A stretch of 64,000 bases of DNA from Desulfosporosinus nitroreducens (GCF_023897015.1 NZ_JAMHFY010000018.1:1-64000), one strand, 5' to 3'; counted from the stretch's first letter, positions 44,029 through 54,624 are shown. Program-made: numbers and translations. Notes: generated from the letters alone by a model not told the origin.

Positions 44029-45618
44029 CTAATACCCTTTAAAGCCTAGAATCCCTCGGTATATTCCTTGAGCAGCCTTACTTTGAAACTCCGGAGATCC
44101 TAAGAGATTTTCTTCGGTTGGATTGGACAGGAAGCCAAGCTCTATCAAGACTGCAGGCATTTTTGTGTTCTTAACTACATAAAACGGCGAGTTCTTAACC
44201 CCTCGATTAGTCAAGCCGATCGATTTGATCAGTTCACCTTGAACGTTCTCTGCAAGGGCCAATGATTGATTGGCCACTGGATTTAGTGAACTGTAATAGG
44301 TAGTCGCACCAGAGGCGGCAGGATTGCTAAACCAATCATTGTGCAGGCTGATAAATAAATCTGCATTCAGGTCGTTAGCAATTTTAGTTCTCGCCTCAAG
44401 GTCCGCCCGTTCTGAATAAGCTCCCTCAGCCGGCGAAATATCCGTGCTTCGGGTTAAGACAACGTGCGCTCCCGCTGAACGCAACAATGCAGCAAGATTG
44501 AGTCCAACAGGCAAAGTGTTGTTTTTCTCATACGCCCCTGACGCTCCGGAAGCCCCCGGATCAGGACCTCCATGCCCTGGGTCAACAACAATCGTCAGAC
44601 CGGCCAAAAGGTAAGAGGGTTGCTCGGTACCCTCCAGCATCCCCTTGACGTTATTTGTGATTACAGCCGTTCCTCCTATAATTACGACTTGGAGGGGGCT
44701 TTCTGCCGGTCTGGACAAGACAGAATAGGTCGGTCCAGGCAAACTGGACGTTTGGGTCATGACAATGCTTGCACGCTGTTTGGCAGCCAGTCCTCCTGCG
44801 GCCAGAGCATCGGGAAAGTTTTCCCCGGTTACCAAGTACGCAGTTTGAGACGACAAAGTATCCCGGGCAAACTCATAGATTTCAGCCGCAGTTTCGTATC
44901 GGTCATTACCAAAAATCCGTTCGACACTTTTTAAACCGCTCAATGTGGCAGAGGATACCACAGCTTCTCCGCCTACGACAATTGTATGCAAATCCCCTTC
45001 TTCCTGAAGGCTGTTGAGTGCTTGCTGAGTGGAACCGGGCATTTGCTTTGATTTTGTCAGTAGAATTGGAATTTCCTTTGACCCTGCGTAAGCTGATACA
45101 GAAAGTGCATCGGGAAACTGTTCTCCGCTAGCTAAAATGACCTCTCCCTTCGATCCTACTCGTTCGGCAACTTTTTGGGCCGTTTCATATTGATCATACC
45201 CAAAAATTCGTTCAGGTTGGTCTAACCCTGCCTTGACGATATCTAGCTCAACCTGTTGATTTAAAGCAGCGACTCCTCCTAATAGGATGACTTTCTGCGC
45301 GCCCAAACGTTTAATTTCTTGCATAACCTTCTCATCGACTCCCCCCGTTGGGGTTAAGAGAATAGGTGCATCCAGCTGATGAGAAAGTGGTGCCGCTACT
45401 AAAGCATCGGGAAAATTGTCGCAATTGGCGAGTAAGACGGTCTCCGCATGTTCCCAACCATATTTAGAGACGTGAATGGCTGTGTCTATCTGACGCAACC
45501 CATAAATTCTTGACGTTTCTAAGGCTAATGGAGTGGCGTAGACCGGATTCTGGAACCCTGCCAGAAATCCCAAGCCTAATACCAACATCCCTAAGAGTCT
45601 CCATTTCAACTTTGCCAC
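44029..45618 (-). CDS. CWB2-anchored N-acetylmuramoyl-L-alanine amidase
   Basis: 529 residues from a GTG with GAGGAGTGATGAA. Signal peptide (about 1-28), three CWB2 modules (about 35-330; APILLTPTGGVDEKVMQEIK) and a C-terminal Amidase_3 domain (about 342-528). Zinc ligands are visible in VVDPGHGGPD, GAYEKNN and LFISLHNDW, with the catalytic Glu in VLIELGFLSN. It cleaves the amide bond between muramic acid and the stem peptide. Same strand as the protease gene upstream. Domain order matches clostridial Cwp amidases. Confidence 0.95.
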   Translation of the reverse strand: MAKLKWRLLGMLVLGLGFLAGFQNPVYATPLALETSRIYGLRQIDTAIHVSKYGWEHAETVLLANCDNFPDALVAAPLSHQLDAPILLTPTGGVDEKVMQEIKRLGAQKVILLGGVAALNQQVELDIVKAGLDQPERIFGYDQYETAQKVAERVGSKGEVILASGEQFPDALSVSAYAGSKEIPILLTKSKQMPGSTQQALNSLQEEGDLHTIVVGGEAVVSSATLSGLKSVERIFGNDRYETAAEIYEFARDTLSSQTAYLVTGENFPDALAAGGLAAKQRASIVMTQTSSLPGPTYSVLSRPAESPLQVVIIGGTAVITNNVKGMLEGTEQPSYLLAGLTIVVDPGHGGPDPGASGASGAYEKNNTLPVGLNLAALLRSAGAHVVLTRSTDISPAEGAYSERADLEARTKIANDLNADLFISLHNDWFSNPAASGATTYYSSLNPVANQSLALAENVQGELIKSIGLTNRGVKNSPFYVVKNTKMPAVLIELGFLSNPTEENLLGSPEFQSKAAQGIYRGILGFKGY

Positions 45619-45715
45619 TTCATCACTCCTCGTTAGTAGAATCTAAAACCTATTGACTAATTTCAACAAAACACCCTCTGTTCCTGCCAGACTTTCCTCC
45701 TAATTCGAGATTAAA

Positions 45716-48268
45716 TTACTGAACCCAGGTTCGCACCGTTTGAACTACATTTTCCGGCAAGGCGAAGACTCCTCCCAAGGCCTCTGTCTGATATCCCTGC
45801 CAAGACTTTAATAGGAAAGAAAGACTTGACGGAATGTCCAGCTGTGTGGGAACTAAGACGACTCTGGATCCATAGAACGCTGCCCTTACTGCTCCTGTTA
45901 AGGCATCCGGGTAGTTTTCACCGGTAGCTATTTCTAGTCTGGCGGTTGTCGGCGGATAGGCTTGTAAGACGGCGGCTGCGGTATCATACGCTGTCATTCC
46001 GCTAATTCGACTGGGAAGAGGCAGTTGGTCCATAACTGCAGACCCGACTACCGCCGTTCCTCCAATCACTAGTGATTCGGTAACTTTTAGCTCCTGTAAA
46101 GTGGTTTCAGTCTCCGCTGATAGAGTCTGGGGCTGTGTCAGTAAGATCGGTATCCCCTGCCTGGCTGCCCATGATGAGATAACCAGCGCGTCTTGAAAGT
46201 AACGTACACTGGCTATGACAGCCCTGCCCTCGGTACCCAATTCTAAGGCAATCGCCCGAGCGGTTCCTTCTGCTGTATAACCGAAGAGACGTTTTACTTC
46301 GTAGGTTTTTCGAAGTTCTTTTGCGATTTGATCAGACAAAGCTGCTGTGCCCCCCAAAAGATAAACTGTCTTCGGGGCCAGTCGCTGTATTTCCCCTCGA
46401 ACATCTTCTGAAAGTCCCGAGCTTGAGGAGAGGAGGATTGGGGCTTGCAGTTTATACGCTAGTGGCGCTCCGGCCAAAGCATCCGGGAATTGATTGACTT
46501 GGGCTAAGATAACTGTATCTGCGCCAGTTGTAAAGGTCTCCTTGGAAATCTGCACTGCCGTTCCTTCCGCGGTCGCTCCTGCGAAGCGCTGGCTCTGCTG
46601 TCCGCGATCCTGAGCTGTTCCAAAGGCATAGACCCCCGGCATATAGAGTCCGAATCCAGCTTCCCCATTGCTGATTTCCCCGCCTAAAGAGATCCAGCGC
46701 AAGCCATTCCATCGATATAGATTTCCTCCGAAGTCCCCCTTTAGGTCAGGATCTCTCCATTTTAGAGAGAGCATCTTCTGGGGTACCGTACCTCCCCAGT
46801 TAACTTGGAAGGCTGGGGTCAAAAAGGCCGCACCATTTGGTAAGTCAGCAGGAGGGGACACCGCATTTAGGGTTACGTTCACCGTTTGGTCAAAGGCTTG
46901 TGATGGAATGGTTAAATCGACTTGAGTTGAGCCTTCAGCCGCTTCGATAATTCCACCTAAGGTATTAATGACCGCCGGAGAAGTCCGTGGATCGAGGGTT
47001 TGATTAGTAAGATTTAAGGTAAGCGCCACATCCACTAGTCCATAACCATACCGGCTATCTCGCCCCGGAGAGCCTAAATCTTCTGTTCCTTGCTCAAGAG
47101 CCTGAACCACTTGATCTCTGGACCATTCGGGGTGTTGGCTCCAGATCAAAGCCGCTTCCCCTGAGACAAACGGAGCAGCCAGAGACGTCCCACTCGCATA
47201 GGTGTAACCAGATCCCTCCGCTCGATTCCATCCATCTGTCGGGATGAAATCCCCCGGTGCGGCTAGATCAACTTCTGAGCCTGTGGCTGAGTAGCTTGTC
47301 ACCTTACCCGCGTTGTCAGTGGCGGTGATTGCCAGTACACGCGGATCAGAGGCGGGGTAGCTCACTCCCGGGTTTGCTTGAGATTCCGGGTCATAGTTTC
47401 CACTAGCCGCGATTAACAAACACCCTTTATTATGCGCATAAGTCACTGCCTGTTTTAAAATATCCGAGGAGACGGACCCATTTTCTGAGCCCAGGCTTAG
47501 ATTAATAATCTTTGCTCCGTGATCTGCAGCCCAGATAATTCCGTCGGCTATGGCATCGTCATACCCTACTCCTGTAGCGCCAATGGCCTTGATCGGCATA
47601 ATCTTAGCTTGATAGGCAACTCCAACAATACCCTCATCATTGCGTTCAGCGGCCGCAATTCCGGCTACTTGAGTGCCATGACCATTATTATCTCGATTGG
47701 CTCCACCTGCTTCGCTGCCCGTAATTGAATTGTATCCCGGGACTAAATTAGCCATCAAATCCGGGTGCTCCAGAGCAATACCTGTATCGACGATAGCTAT
47801 GGTCACTCCCTGGCCGGTTGCTCCCATCTCCCAGGCTCCCTGTACCTCCCTAGTGATCAGTGACCATTGTTTCAAAAAAAGCGGGTCATTGGGGGGGGGT
47901 GCTTCCGGTATGCTTTGGATTGTCCTTGGATAGTTTTCTTCAGCACCTGTGACTCCTGGAGTACTCTTTAATACCCCTATGATTTCTTGTATATTGACAT
48001 TCTCCTGAAACTCTAAGGTAGCAAAGTTTAAGGGGCCATAGCGTACAATCTTGGCGCCAAAACTTTTGGCTACCAGATCGACGTTTGTCCCTGGGGCTAA
48101 AGAGAGGACGACTTGGTGCAGATCTATTTGACTTGTTTCTCCTTGATAGTTGTCAGGGGTCTCAGCTAACGCAGGGATCGGAGAAACCCCTGCGTTCAGA
48201 AGCAATACTCCTACAATCCCTAAAGACAGTAGCGTAGATTTGGTTTGATAGAACCAGCTCTTGGGCAT
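45716..48268 (-). CDS. CWB2-anchored subtilisin-like serine protease
   Basis: 850 residues from the ATG at 48268; an upstream TTG has no ribosome site. Signal peptide (about 5-35), propeptide (about 40-120; LDLVAK-like inhibitor_I9 pattern) and an S8 domain (about 130-415) with Asp in IAIVDTGIAL, His in NGHGTQVAGIAA, the oxyanion Asn region ASGNYDP and Ser in SGTSLAAPFVSG. A beta-rich linker (about 430-560) and three CWB2 modules (about 570-848) follow. Comparable in role to the S-layer processing protease Cwp84, but of another protease class. It may process surface proteins. Confidence 0.94.
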   Translation of the reverse strand: MPKSWFYQTKSTLLSLGIVGVLLLNAGVSPIPALAETPDNYQGETSQIDLHQVVLSLAPGTNVDLVAKSFGAKIVRYGPLNFATLEFQENVNIQEIIGVLKSTPGVTGAEENYPRTIQSIPEAPPPNDPLFLKQWSLITREVQGAWEMGATGQGVTIAIVDTGIALEHPDLMANLVPGYNSITGSEAGGANRDNNGHGTQVAGIAAAERNDEGIVGVAYQAKIMPIKAIGATGVGYDDAIADGIIWAADHGAKIINLSLGSENGSVSSDILKQAVTYAHNKGCLLIAASGNYDPESQANPGVSYPASDPRVLAITATDNAGKVTSYSATGSEVDLAAPGDFIPTDGWNRAEGSGYTYASGTSLAAPFVSGEAALIWSQHPEWSRDQVVQALEQGTEDLGSPGRDSRYGYGLVDVALTLNLTNQTLDPRTSPAVINTLGGIIEAAEGSTQVDLTIPSQAFDQTVNVTLNAVSPPADLPNGAAFLTPAFQVNWGGTVPQKMLSLKWRDPDLKGDFGGNLYRWNGLRWISLGGEISNGEAGFGLYMPGVYAFGTAQDRGQQSQRFAGATAEGTAVQISKETFTTGADTVILAQVNQFPDALAGAPLAYKLQAPILLSSSSGLSEDVRGEIQRLAPKTVYLLGGTAALSDQIAKELRKTYEVKRLFGYTAEGTARAIALELGTEGRAVIASVRYFQDALVISSWAARQGIPILLTQPQTLSAETETTLQELKVTESLVIGGTAVVGSAVMDQLPLPSRISGMTAYDTAAAVLQAYPPTTARLEIATGENYPDALTGAVRAAFYGSRVVLVPTQLDIPSSLSFLLKSWQGYQTEALGGVFALPENVVQTVRTWVQ

Positions 48269-48573
48269 CTCTTCCACGCCTTTCTTTTCCAAAAATGTCT
48301 GTACATTAACAGAAATACTTCTAAATTATATTGCTTTAGATTTATTCGACAAATTATTTAGCATTCCTTTCCATAACTTGATTTCCGTTACTGTTATAAT
48401 TTGGACTATGCGAATCCGCTCTTACTAGAAGGAATTTGCCATTATTAAAAGAATAATAAGGCTTTAGAGTCTTTTAGTGACTTCCTTTCGATTCAAGTTT
48501 AGAGTGCTTCCACTTCAATCTCTAAAGATGCTTCCGCACATCAGCAACAATAAAGAAAGAGGTTAGGTTATTA

Positions 48574-50637
48574 ATGAACTTTATCACAAAAAAGCTTATC
48601 TACAAAAAATTCTTAAGTATTTTCTTTAGTTTAATGGTTCTACTAAGTCTTGCACCTGTTCTCCCATTTCAGGTTCAAGCTGCCCCGACGGAATCCGTCA
48701 CTGATCGCATCTACGGGAATACACTGTATGACACGGCTGTCGAGATATCTAAGGAAGGTTGGGATTATGCCAATGTCGCCGTCCTGGCAACCGGAGGAAA
48801 TTTTCCGGATGCTTTGACAGGAACCGTCCTCGCTCATAAGGTCAATGGGCCCTTGCTGCTGACCGAGTCGAATCGTTTAAGTCCCGTAGTAGCCGAAGAA
48901 CTCAAACGCCTCGGTACAAAAGAAGTTTATCTTCTTGGGGGAACTGTCGCTTTGAGTGCTGGAATTGAAGAGTCTCTTAAAGATTTGGGAATTCAGCCTA
49001 GGCGTCTTTCAGGATGGGATCAGTACGGAACGGCTGCAGAGATCGCCCGTGTGGCAACTCCAAGTTCTAATCAAGCCTTTCTGGTGAATGGGGAGCTTTT
49101 CCCGGATGCTTTAAGTATCTCTTCTTATGCTGCTGCTCAAGGAATTCCTGTCCTACTCACGCGTTCAGATTCATTGCCGGAGGAGACAGTTAAGGTCCTA
49201 GCTGAACTAGGGGTTACCGAGGTGACGTTAGTTGGCGGTACGGCTGTAATCAAAGACAGTATCGAGGACCAGCTGAGCAAGCTCCCTCAACCTGTCAAAG
49301 TTACTACCCGTTACGCTGGGTATGATCAGTACGAAACAAACACCGCAGTCTTAAATGAGTTATCCTTCGATACTTCCAAAGTCTATGTAGCAACAGGGCA
49401 AAATTTTCCGGATGCCTTAGCCGGGGCTGCTTTGGCCGGGAAAAGCAACACGCCGATTCTATTAATTCCCAGTACTCAATTAGGGGACTCGACAACCAGT
49501 TATCTCAATCAAAAACGAGCTTCCGGCTCGGCCTTTACGATTTTCGGGGGGTGGGGTGTTATCAGTTACAATATGGAGAGTGTGATTCGTACCGGTGCTG
49601 TCCAACCGCGGGTTTCCCTTCAATATACTCAGGGCGGTTATGGCGGCACGAATGGAATGCTCAATCAGGTCGAGTCAATTCCTTCCCCTGCCACAGATTA
49701 TGCCGATATCATTGCCCCTAGTTGGTATTACCTGGATGATACCGCTGATGGAAATGTCGTTGGTGGTTGGGATGCAACCCCAAATGACTACAAGCAGTTT
49801 ACATCCTTCGTTCAAGCTCGTAATTTGAAAGTCCTTCCTGTTATTCAGTCATCCTGGAACACTCCTAAGACAGTTGACACCGTCATGGCTTCAGAAACTG
49901 CCAGGGCTAAACTGATCGGACAAATTATGGATCGAATGAATAGTGTCAATGCTGACGGGATCGTCATTGATTTTGAATTTATGAGTAATGACACCGGACC
50001 TTATCTAACCCAGTTCATGAAAGAGCTTTACGCCAAACTTCACCCCTTAAACAAGTTAGTGATTCAAGCCGTCATGCCCCGAACAGGCGCTGAGGTCTGG
50101 CTCGAAGAGTTTAACTACCCTGCTCTTGCTCAATATGTCGATTATTTGCACATTATGACGTATGACTATAGCCACGGAGCCCCTGGACCCATCGCCCCGC
50201 TGGATTGGAGCAGCAAGGTAATGAAATATACCCAAAATCAAGGGGTCGACATGCGTAAGGTTCTCCTCGGGATTCCCTACTATGGAGTAGACTGGACCGC
50301 TACAGGCAACACCTCCGCTCCCTATAGCCGTGTCGCCCGTGGGCTACACACCCTTTATGGACCAACTGCGGACAAAGACTTAGGCGGAATGATGGAACTG
50401 ATAGCACAGTATAATAGTCCAGTCCAACGAGATGCTTCACAGGTCCCTTATTTTAGTTACACGGATACTGCAGGTACTCACACTGTTTATTATGATGATG
50501 CCCAAAGCTGGAATGCTAAAATGGGGTTACTCAGTCAATACGGACTAGGTGGCGTCGGAGCCTGGTCCCTCTACTGGGCGTCAAACCCTGAAAGTTCTAG
50601 AACAATCTTCGCCGTCTTAAAACAACATCTGCGCTGA
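48574..50637 (+). CDS. CWB2-anchored GH18-type glycosidase
   Basis: 687 residues. Signal peptide (about 1-36), three CWB2 modules (about 40-330; GPLLLTESNRLSPVVAEELK) and a glycoside hydrolase 18 domain (about 345-687). The catalytic loop reads DGIVIDFEF, a variant of DGxDxDxE that keeps the acid Glu. Similar to YaaH/CotE-type enzymes acting on N-acetylglucosamine bonds in peptidoglycan or chitin-like glycans. Divergent from the protease gene, so the two share a promoter region of 305 bases. Confidence 0.92.
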   Translation: MNFITKKLIYKKFLSIFFSLMVLLSLAPVLPFQVQAAPTESVTDRIYGNTLYDTAVEISKEGWDYANVAVLATGGNFPDALTGTVLAHKVNGPLLLTESNRLSPVVAEELKRLGTKEVYLLGGTVALSAGIEESLKDLGIQPRRLSGWDQYGTAAEIARVATPSSNQAFLVNGELFPDALSISSYAAAQGIPVLLTRSDSLPEETVKVLAELGVTEVTLVGGTAVIKDSIEDQLSKLPQPVKVTTRYAGYDQYETNTAVLNELSFDTSKVYVATGQNFPDALAGAALAGKSNTPILLIPSTQLGDSTTSYLNQKRASGSAFTIFGGWGVISYNMESVIRTGAVQPRVSLQYTQGGYGGTNGMLNQVESIPSPATDYADIIAPSWYYLDDTADGNVVGGWDATPNDYKQFTSFVQARNLKVLPVIQSSWNTPKTVDTVMASETARAKLIGQIMDRMNSVNADGIVIDFEFMSNDTGPYLTQFMKELYAKLHPLNKLVIQAVMPRTGAEVWLEEFNYPALAQYVDYLHIMTYDYSHGAPGPIAPLDWSSKVMKYTQNQGVDMRKVLLGIPYYGVDWTATGNTSAPYSRVARGLHTLYGPTADKDLGGMMELIAQYNSPVQRDASQVPYFSYTDTAGTHTVYYDDAQSWNAKMGLLSQYGLGGVGAWSLYWASNPESSRTIFAVLKQHLR

Positions 50638-50675
50638 TGTAGGAAAAGCTTCCGCTTGATATGAGTAAAATAGTT

Positions 50676-50713
50676 AAGCCGTTCACTAAATTTTAGTTAG
50701 TGAACGGCTTTTT
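50676..50713 (+). terminator. Terminator of the GH18 gene
   Basis: AAGCCGTTCACTA and TAGTGAACGGCTT with a 9-base loop, followed by TTT. It lies 38 bases after the stop. Confidence 0.9.
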
Positions 50714-51049
50714 AAATTCTAATCTATCTTTATAATTTCCTCTCTCTTACTCTTTTTTCACTTCTTACTTGCACATTATTTTATTAAGAAATCTTAATAA
50801 ACCGTTCATTAAATATTCATAATTGCACTGTACTCGTGTATCGAATAATTTTCCTTACATATAAACAAAGGTATTTAGTCCTTGTTTAAGATTAACTTAC
50901 AGAATAGTAACTGTAAGTAATAAATGGTAATTTAACCAAAATGTTTGAAATGTAATTCTTTGTTTAATATGTTAGTCTCTATTTGCAGGCGAAAAACATT
51001 CACACTATTTCAATCTTTAATTTTTCGCTCTTAGTCGCTCTAAAAAGTA
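50714..51049. other. AT-rich promoter region of S-layer gene B
   Basis: No gene seen. Very AT-rich, with several TTGTTT/TATAAT-like stretches and no single convincing promoter. A GCGAAAAA/TTTTTCGC pair lies at about 50990-51030. Confidence 0.4.
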
Positions 51050-51251
51050 CCCACTGGGCTGAAATACATTTTCAGGGAGGGACGCTTCCAGAAAATCCAG
51101 TGGAATATTTTTAGATACTGCGCAATGTCTAAATGTTTAACTATTTTTTATAAGGGGGTGCGGGACGGATAATCAGCGTCTCAGAAACAAACATCTGAGA
51201 TAGTACATTCAACTAAAAAATTGGTCAAAATCGAGAGGAGAAATTCAATTA
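51050..51251 (+). promoter_or_regulatory. Conserved leader of S-layer gene B
   Basis: Counterpart of the leader of S-layer gene A. The first hairpin is CTGAAA-TACAT-TTTCAG, followed by GGGACGCTTCC, GTGGAAT, the near-palindrome at 51110-51133 (TTTAGATACTGC then GCAATGTCTAAA), AAGGGGGTG, a stem GGGACG/CGTCTC, and GAGAGGAGAAATTCA 4-5 bases before the ATG-proximal end. Spacing from palindrome centre to ATG is about 130 bases, as in gene A. Confidence 0.7.
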
Positions 51252-54200
51252 ATGAAAAAGACAAACAAAGCCTTAGCATCTTTAGCTATAGCAGGTATGG
51301 CTCTAACATCAATTCCTTTTAATGTATTCGCTAATGGTACAATCCCAACTCGCTTATCAGGTATGACTGCTGAACAAACTGCAGTGGCAATTGCCGATCA
51401 AACAGGTTATACAGGCACAGCAATTCTTGCATCTTCAACCTCTTATGGCATGATTGATGCGTTAACCGCTGGACCACTCGCCGCCTCTTTAAAAGCTCCT
51501 ATCCTTTTAACCGGAGCTGGCAACACACTGGACGCTGCTACTAAAGCTGAACTTACCAAACTCGAAGTTAAAACTGTTTATGTAACTAGCGGAACCGCTG
51601 TTATCAAACAAAGTGTTATTGATGAGTTAAAAGCTATGGGTATTGAAGTTGTTGCCCTTGGTGGATTTGACCGTGCTGAAACATCCGTCAACATCGCTAA
51701 GAAAATGACGGGAGTTACCAAAGTTGCTGTTGCTAATGGCATACAGGATGCACTCTCCATCGCTTCAATAGCTTCCGCCGCTAATCAACCAATCCTTTTA
51801 ACAGACAAAGATGCGCTTCCTGCTAGCGTAGCCGCTTATTTGGCTGCTAACTCAGGCATTACAGCTAGTGATATTATCGGTGGAACCGGCATCATCAGTG
51901 ATGCAGTAAAAGCTGGACTCCCAAGTGCTACTCGCCACGCTGGTATGACTGCTTATGACACCAACAACCAAGTAATCCAAGACTTTGCTGCCGGCATCCA
52001 ATTTGACAACGTCTATGTAGCTAACGGCGTAACTGGTATTGATGCTCTTGCAGGCGCTCCACTTGCAGCTCAAACCAAATCCGCTATCGTACTTACAGAT
52101 GGAACTACGGTTCCTGCTGTAGCCGCTTTCACATTTGGCAAAAACCCCAGCAGTGTCGTTACTGCTCTTGGTGGCACAGCTGTTGTTCCTGAAAGTGTTC
52201 GTCTTGGAGTTGCTGCTGGTCAAGTAACACCTGACTCAAATAAGTTGGAAATTGTATCAGTAACTGCACTTGACGATAGCAATCGTTTCATTGAAATTAA
52301 TTTCAGCAAAGCTGTAACTGGACTCCAAGCTGCCGATATTGTTGTTGAAAACGCTGACACATTAGATCGTTATGGTATCAAAAACGTACAAATGTCTACT
52401 GATGGCCTAAAAGCAACGGTTGAATTATTTGCAGCGAGTGATGCCGGTCAGGTACTTGAATATCTCCAAGATTATAATGTTACCGTAAATGCTAATGGAA
52501 CAATTCTAAAGGCTACTTTTAACCGTGCTAATTCTATGAAAGTTCGTGTACAGGACATCAACGTAGGAGATAAAGAAATAGTAGCTTACAACGATAAAAC
52601 TGGTGAAAAAATTACTTTAGATGTACCTGACAGCCTTAACTTTGATTATCAAGCTGCATTAGGTGAGCTTGTACAAGTTTGGTACAATGCTGATAATCAA
52701 TTAACTAACTATACCATTGCTAGCTCAATTGCCAAGAATGATGCAATTGAAGTTACAAAAGTAAATGAAATCAAACTTCTTTCTGAAAACAAAAAGTATG
52801 ATATTTCTGAGGAAGACTACACCAATACTGACGATCAAAAATTCGCTTTCTATTTGGATGGCAAAGAAGCAAACATTGCTGATCAAGTTAATAAGACCTT
52901 TAACTTTGCCAAAATAGGCTTTGACAAATCAGGAGACATTGAATATGTCAGTGCTTATACTTTAAAAGACGTCTTAATCGTTGAGTCTGTTGACGGAGAT
53001 GAAGTTCTTGGAGTTGACGGTTCAGCTTCAGCCGGTTCATTTGACGCATCAGATGCGACTATTATCAAAGACGGAAAAGTAATTGCTCTTGCTGATCTCA
53101 AAGCAGGCGATCTGTTATTCTTTAGCGATAGCGCAGATAACAATGACGGCTATGCTGAAGTTTTGAATAACAAAGTAGCTACCGGTGAGATCGACACAGT
53201 ATATGCTGACTCCATTGAAGTGGGTGGAGAAGTTTACGATTTCGATTATGACTCTGAAGTAGTAGCTGACTTCGATTATTCGCAACAAGCAGTTTATATC
53301 GACGAAGACGGCGATGTAACTGATGTAGACTCTGATGCAGCAAAAGATCTTCAAGCTGCTGGAGAAGTTGAGCTTTATGCCGACTATGCCGGTAACCTGA
53401 TCTTTATCAGCGGAGACGCAGTTAACGCTGATAGCAATGAACAAGTTGCAGTGTTAACTAAGGATATCCTAGGTTACTCATTAGCCAGGGACAAAGTAGA
53501 AATTGAAGCCTTAACTCAAGATGGGGACGAGCTTTCCTTCGATATTGAACTGAAAAGCCTTGATACAATTACTGTAGATGGTATTGAGCACGATATTGAT
53601 AACGGTGCTTCAAAAGATTGGACAGCATCCTTAATCGATGGTAACACCGGAATTAACTTAAAAGATAACTCTAATGCAAAAGCTGACGTAAACATTATGT
53701 TTGATAAAGAAGCTGACGCTGGAAGCCTAGTCAAGTTACACTTGAATGATGAGGGTGATCTCGAAGAATTAGAGTTCTTTAGTGGCAATGTAAATGAAAT
53801 TGGCTACAGCACAATTTCCGCTTCTAACAGCCTTGAAGCTGGGGATAAGTATCTTAGCGGTTATAAGTTGACTGCAGATACACTTATGTTTGATGCAACA
53901 GTCGACAGTGTCGATACTGATGCAGATGATATCAAAGTTTCAACTTTCGGCAACTACAGTGGTTCTGAAATCGTTAATGGTAACTTCATCTATAATGCTG
54001 ATGATGAGGTAGTGGCTGTTTGGTACGATGCTACAGACAGCTCAGATGTCACTTATGAAGAAGCTGTGGTAACTAAGGTTCTTCGTAACACTGATAACGA
54101 AGTAGTTAGTGTTACCGTATTCGCAGCTGGTGAAGTGAAGACGTTTGCGGTAGATGAGGTTGCCGGATTTGAATCTAGTAGCGATCTTGCAAAAGGCGAT

Positions 54201-54530
54201 GTAGTAATCCTTGAAATCGACAAAGATAACAACACTTTGGTAACAGGATTTGCTACATCGGACGCAGATATCACTAATGATGGTACTCCAGAGTACGCTA
54301 ACCGCGTAACACTTGGCTTGACAGTTAAGAGCGTTGATGTTGGCAGCAAAAAGGTCACCTTTACAAATGGCGCGACTTACAACCTTGCTGAGGGTGGATT
54401 AGTACTTGATGGTAAAGATAACAGTGATATCAAAGTAAAATCCTTATCAGATCTTCGCGAAAAGACTAATGTAACTGTTGTTCTGGATGCAAAAACCGGT
54501 TCGTTTGCTAAGTTCTTTGTTATTGAATAG
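51252..54530 (+). CDS. S-layer protein B with three CWB2 domains (1092 aa)
   Basis: Signal peptide 1-27 (IPFNVFAN). Three CWB2 modules (about 33-320) are nearly the same as in S-layer protein A (about 85-90% identical by eye). The acidic body (about 330-1092) aligns with protein A with more divergence. It ends where protein A continues into an extra tail (KFFVIE against KFFVME). Transcribed in the opposite direction to gene A, so the two 5' ends face each other across 7.8 kb of wall-enzyme genes. Probably an alternative or co-assembled S-layer subunit. Confidence 0.92.
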   Translation: MKKTNKALASLAIAGMALTSIPFNVFANGTIPTRLSGMTAEQTAVAIADQTGYTGTAILASSTSYGMIDALTAGPLAASLKAPILLTGAGNTLDAATKAELTKLEVKTVYVTSGTAVIKQSVIDELKAMGIEVVALGGFDRAETSVNIAKKMTGVTKVAVANGIQDALSIASIASAANQPILLTDKDALPASVAAYLAANSGITASDIIGGTGIISDAVKAGLPSATRHAGMTAYDTNNQVIQDFAAGIQFDNVYVANGVTGIDALAGAPLAAQTKSAIVLTDGTTVPAVAAFTFGKNPSSVVTALGGTAVVPESVRLGVAAGQVTPDSNKLEIVSVTALDDSNRFIEINFSKAVTGLQAADIVVENADTLDRYGIKNVQMSTDGLKATVELFAASDAGQVLEYLQDYNVTVNANGTILKATFNRANSMKVRVQDINVGDKEIVAYNDKTGEKITLDVPDSLNFDYQAALGELVQVWYNADNQLTNYTIASSIAKNDAIEVTKVNEIKLLSENKKYDISEEDYTNTDDQKFAFYLDGKEANIADQVNKTFNFAKIGFDKSGDIEYVSAYTLKDVLIVESVDGDEVLGVDGSASAGSFDASDATIIKDGKVIALADLKAGDLLFFSDSADNNDGYAEVLNNKVATGEIDTVYADSIEVGGEVYDFDYDSEVVADFDYSQQAVYIDEDGDVTDVDSDAAKDLQAAGEVELYADYAGNLIFISGDAVNADSNEQVAVLTKDILGYSLARDKVEIEALTQDGDELSFDIELKSLDTITVDGIEHDIDNGASKDWTASLIDGNTGINLKDNSNAKADVNIMFDKEADAGSLVKLHLNDEGDLEELEFFSGNVNEIGYSTISASNSLEAGDKYLSGYKLTADTLMFDATVDSVDTDADDIKVSTFGNYSGSEIVNGNFIYNADDEVVAVWYDATDSSDVTYEEAVVTKVLRNTDNEVVSVTVFAAGEVKTFAVDEVAGFESSSDLAKGDVVILEIDKDNNTLVTGFATSDADITNDGTPEYANRVTLGLTVKSVDVGSKKVTFTNGATYNLAEGGLVLDGKDNSDIKVKSLSDLREKTNVTVVLDAKTGSFAKFFVIE

Positions 54531-54582
54531 TATCTTCTTCTAGTCTGACCTTTATACAAAAGGACAATTCATTCAATTGAGC

Positions 54583-54624
54583 AAGAGAGTCTCTCGTCTT
54601 TCATTAAAGGCGAGAGACTCTCTT
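54583..54624 (+). terminator. Terminator of S-layer gene B
   Basis: AAGAGAGTCTCTCG and CGAGAGACTCTCTT, a 14-base perfect stem with a 14-base loop, 53 bases after the stop. Confidence 0.85.
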
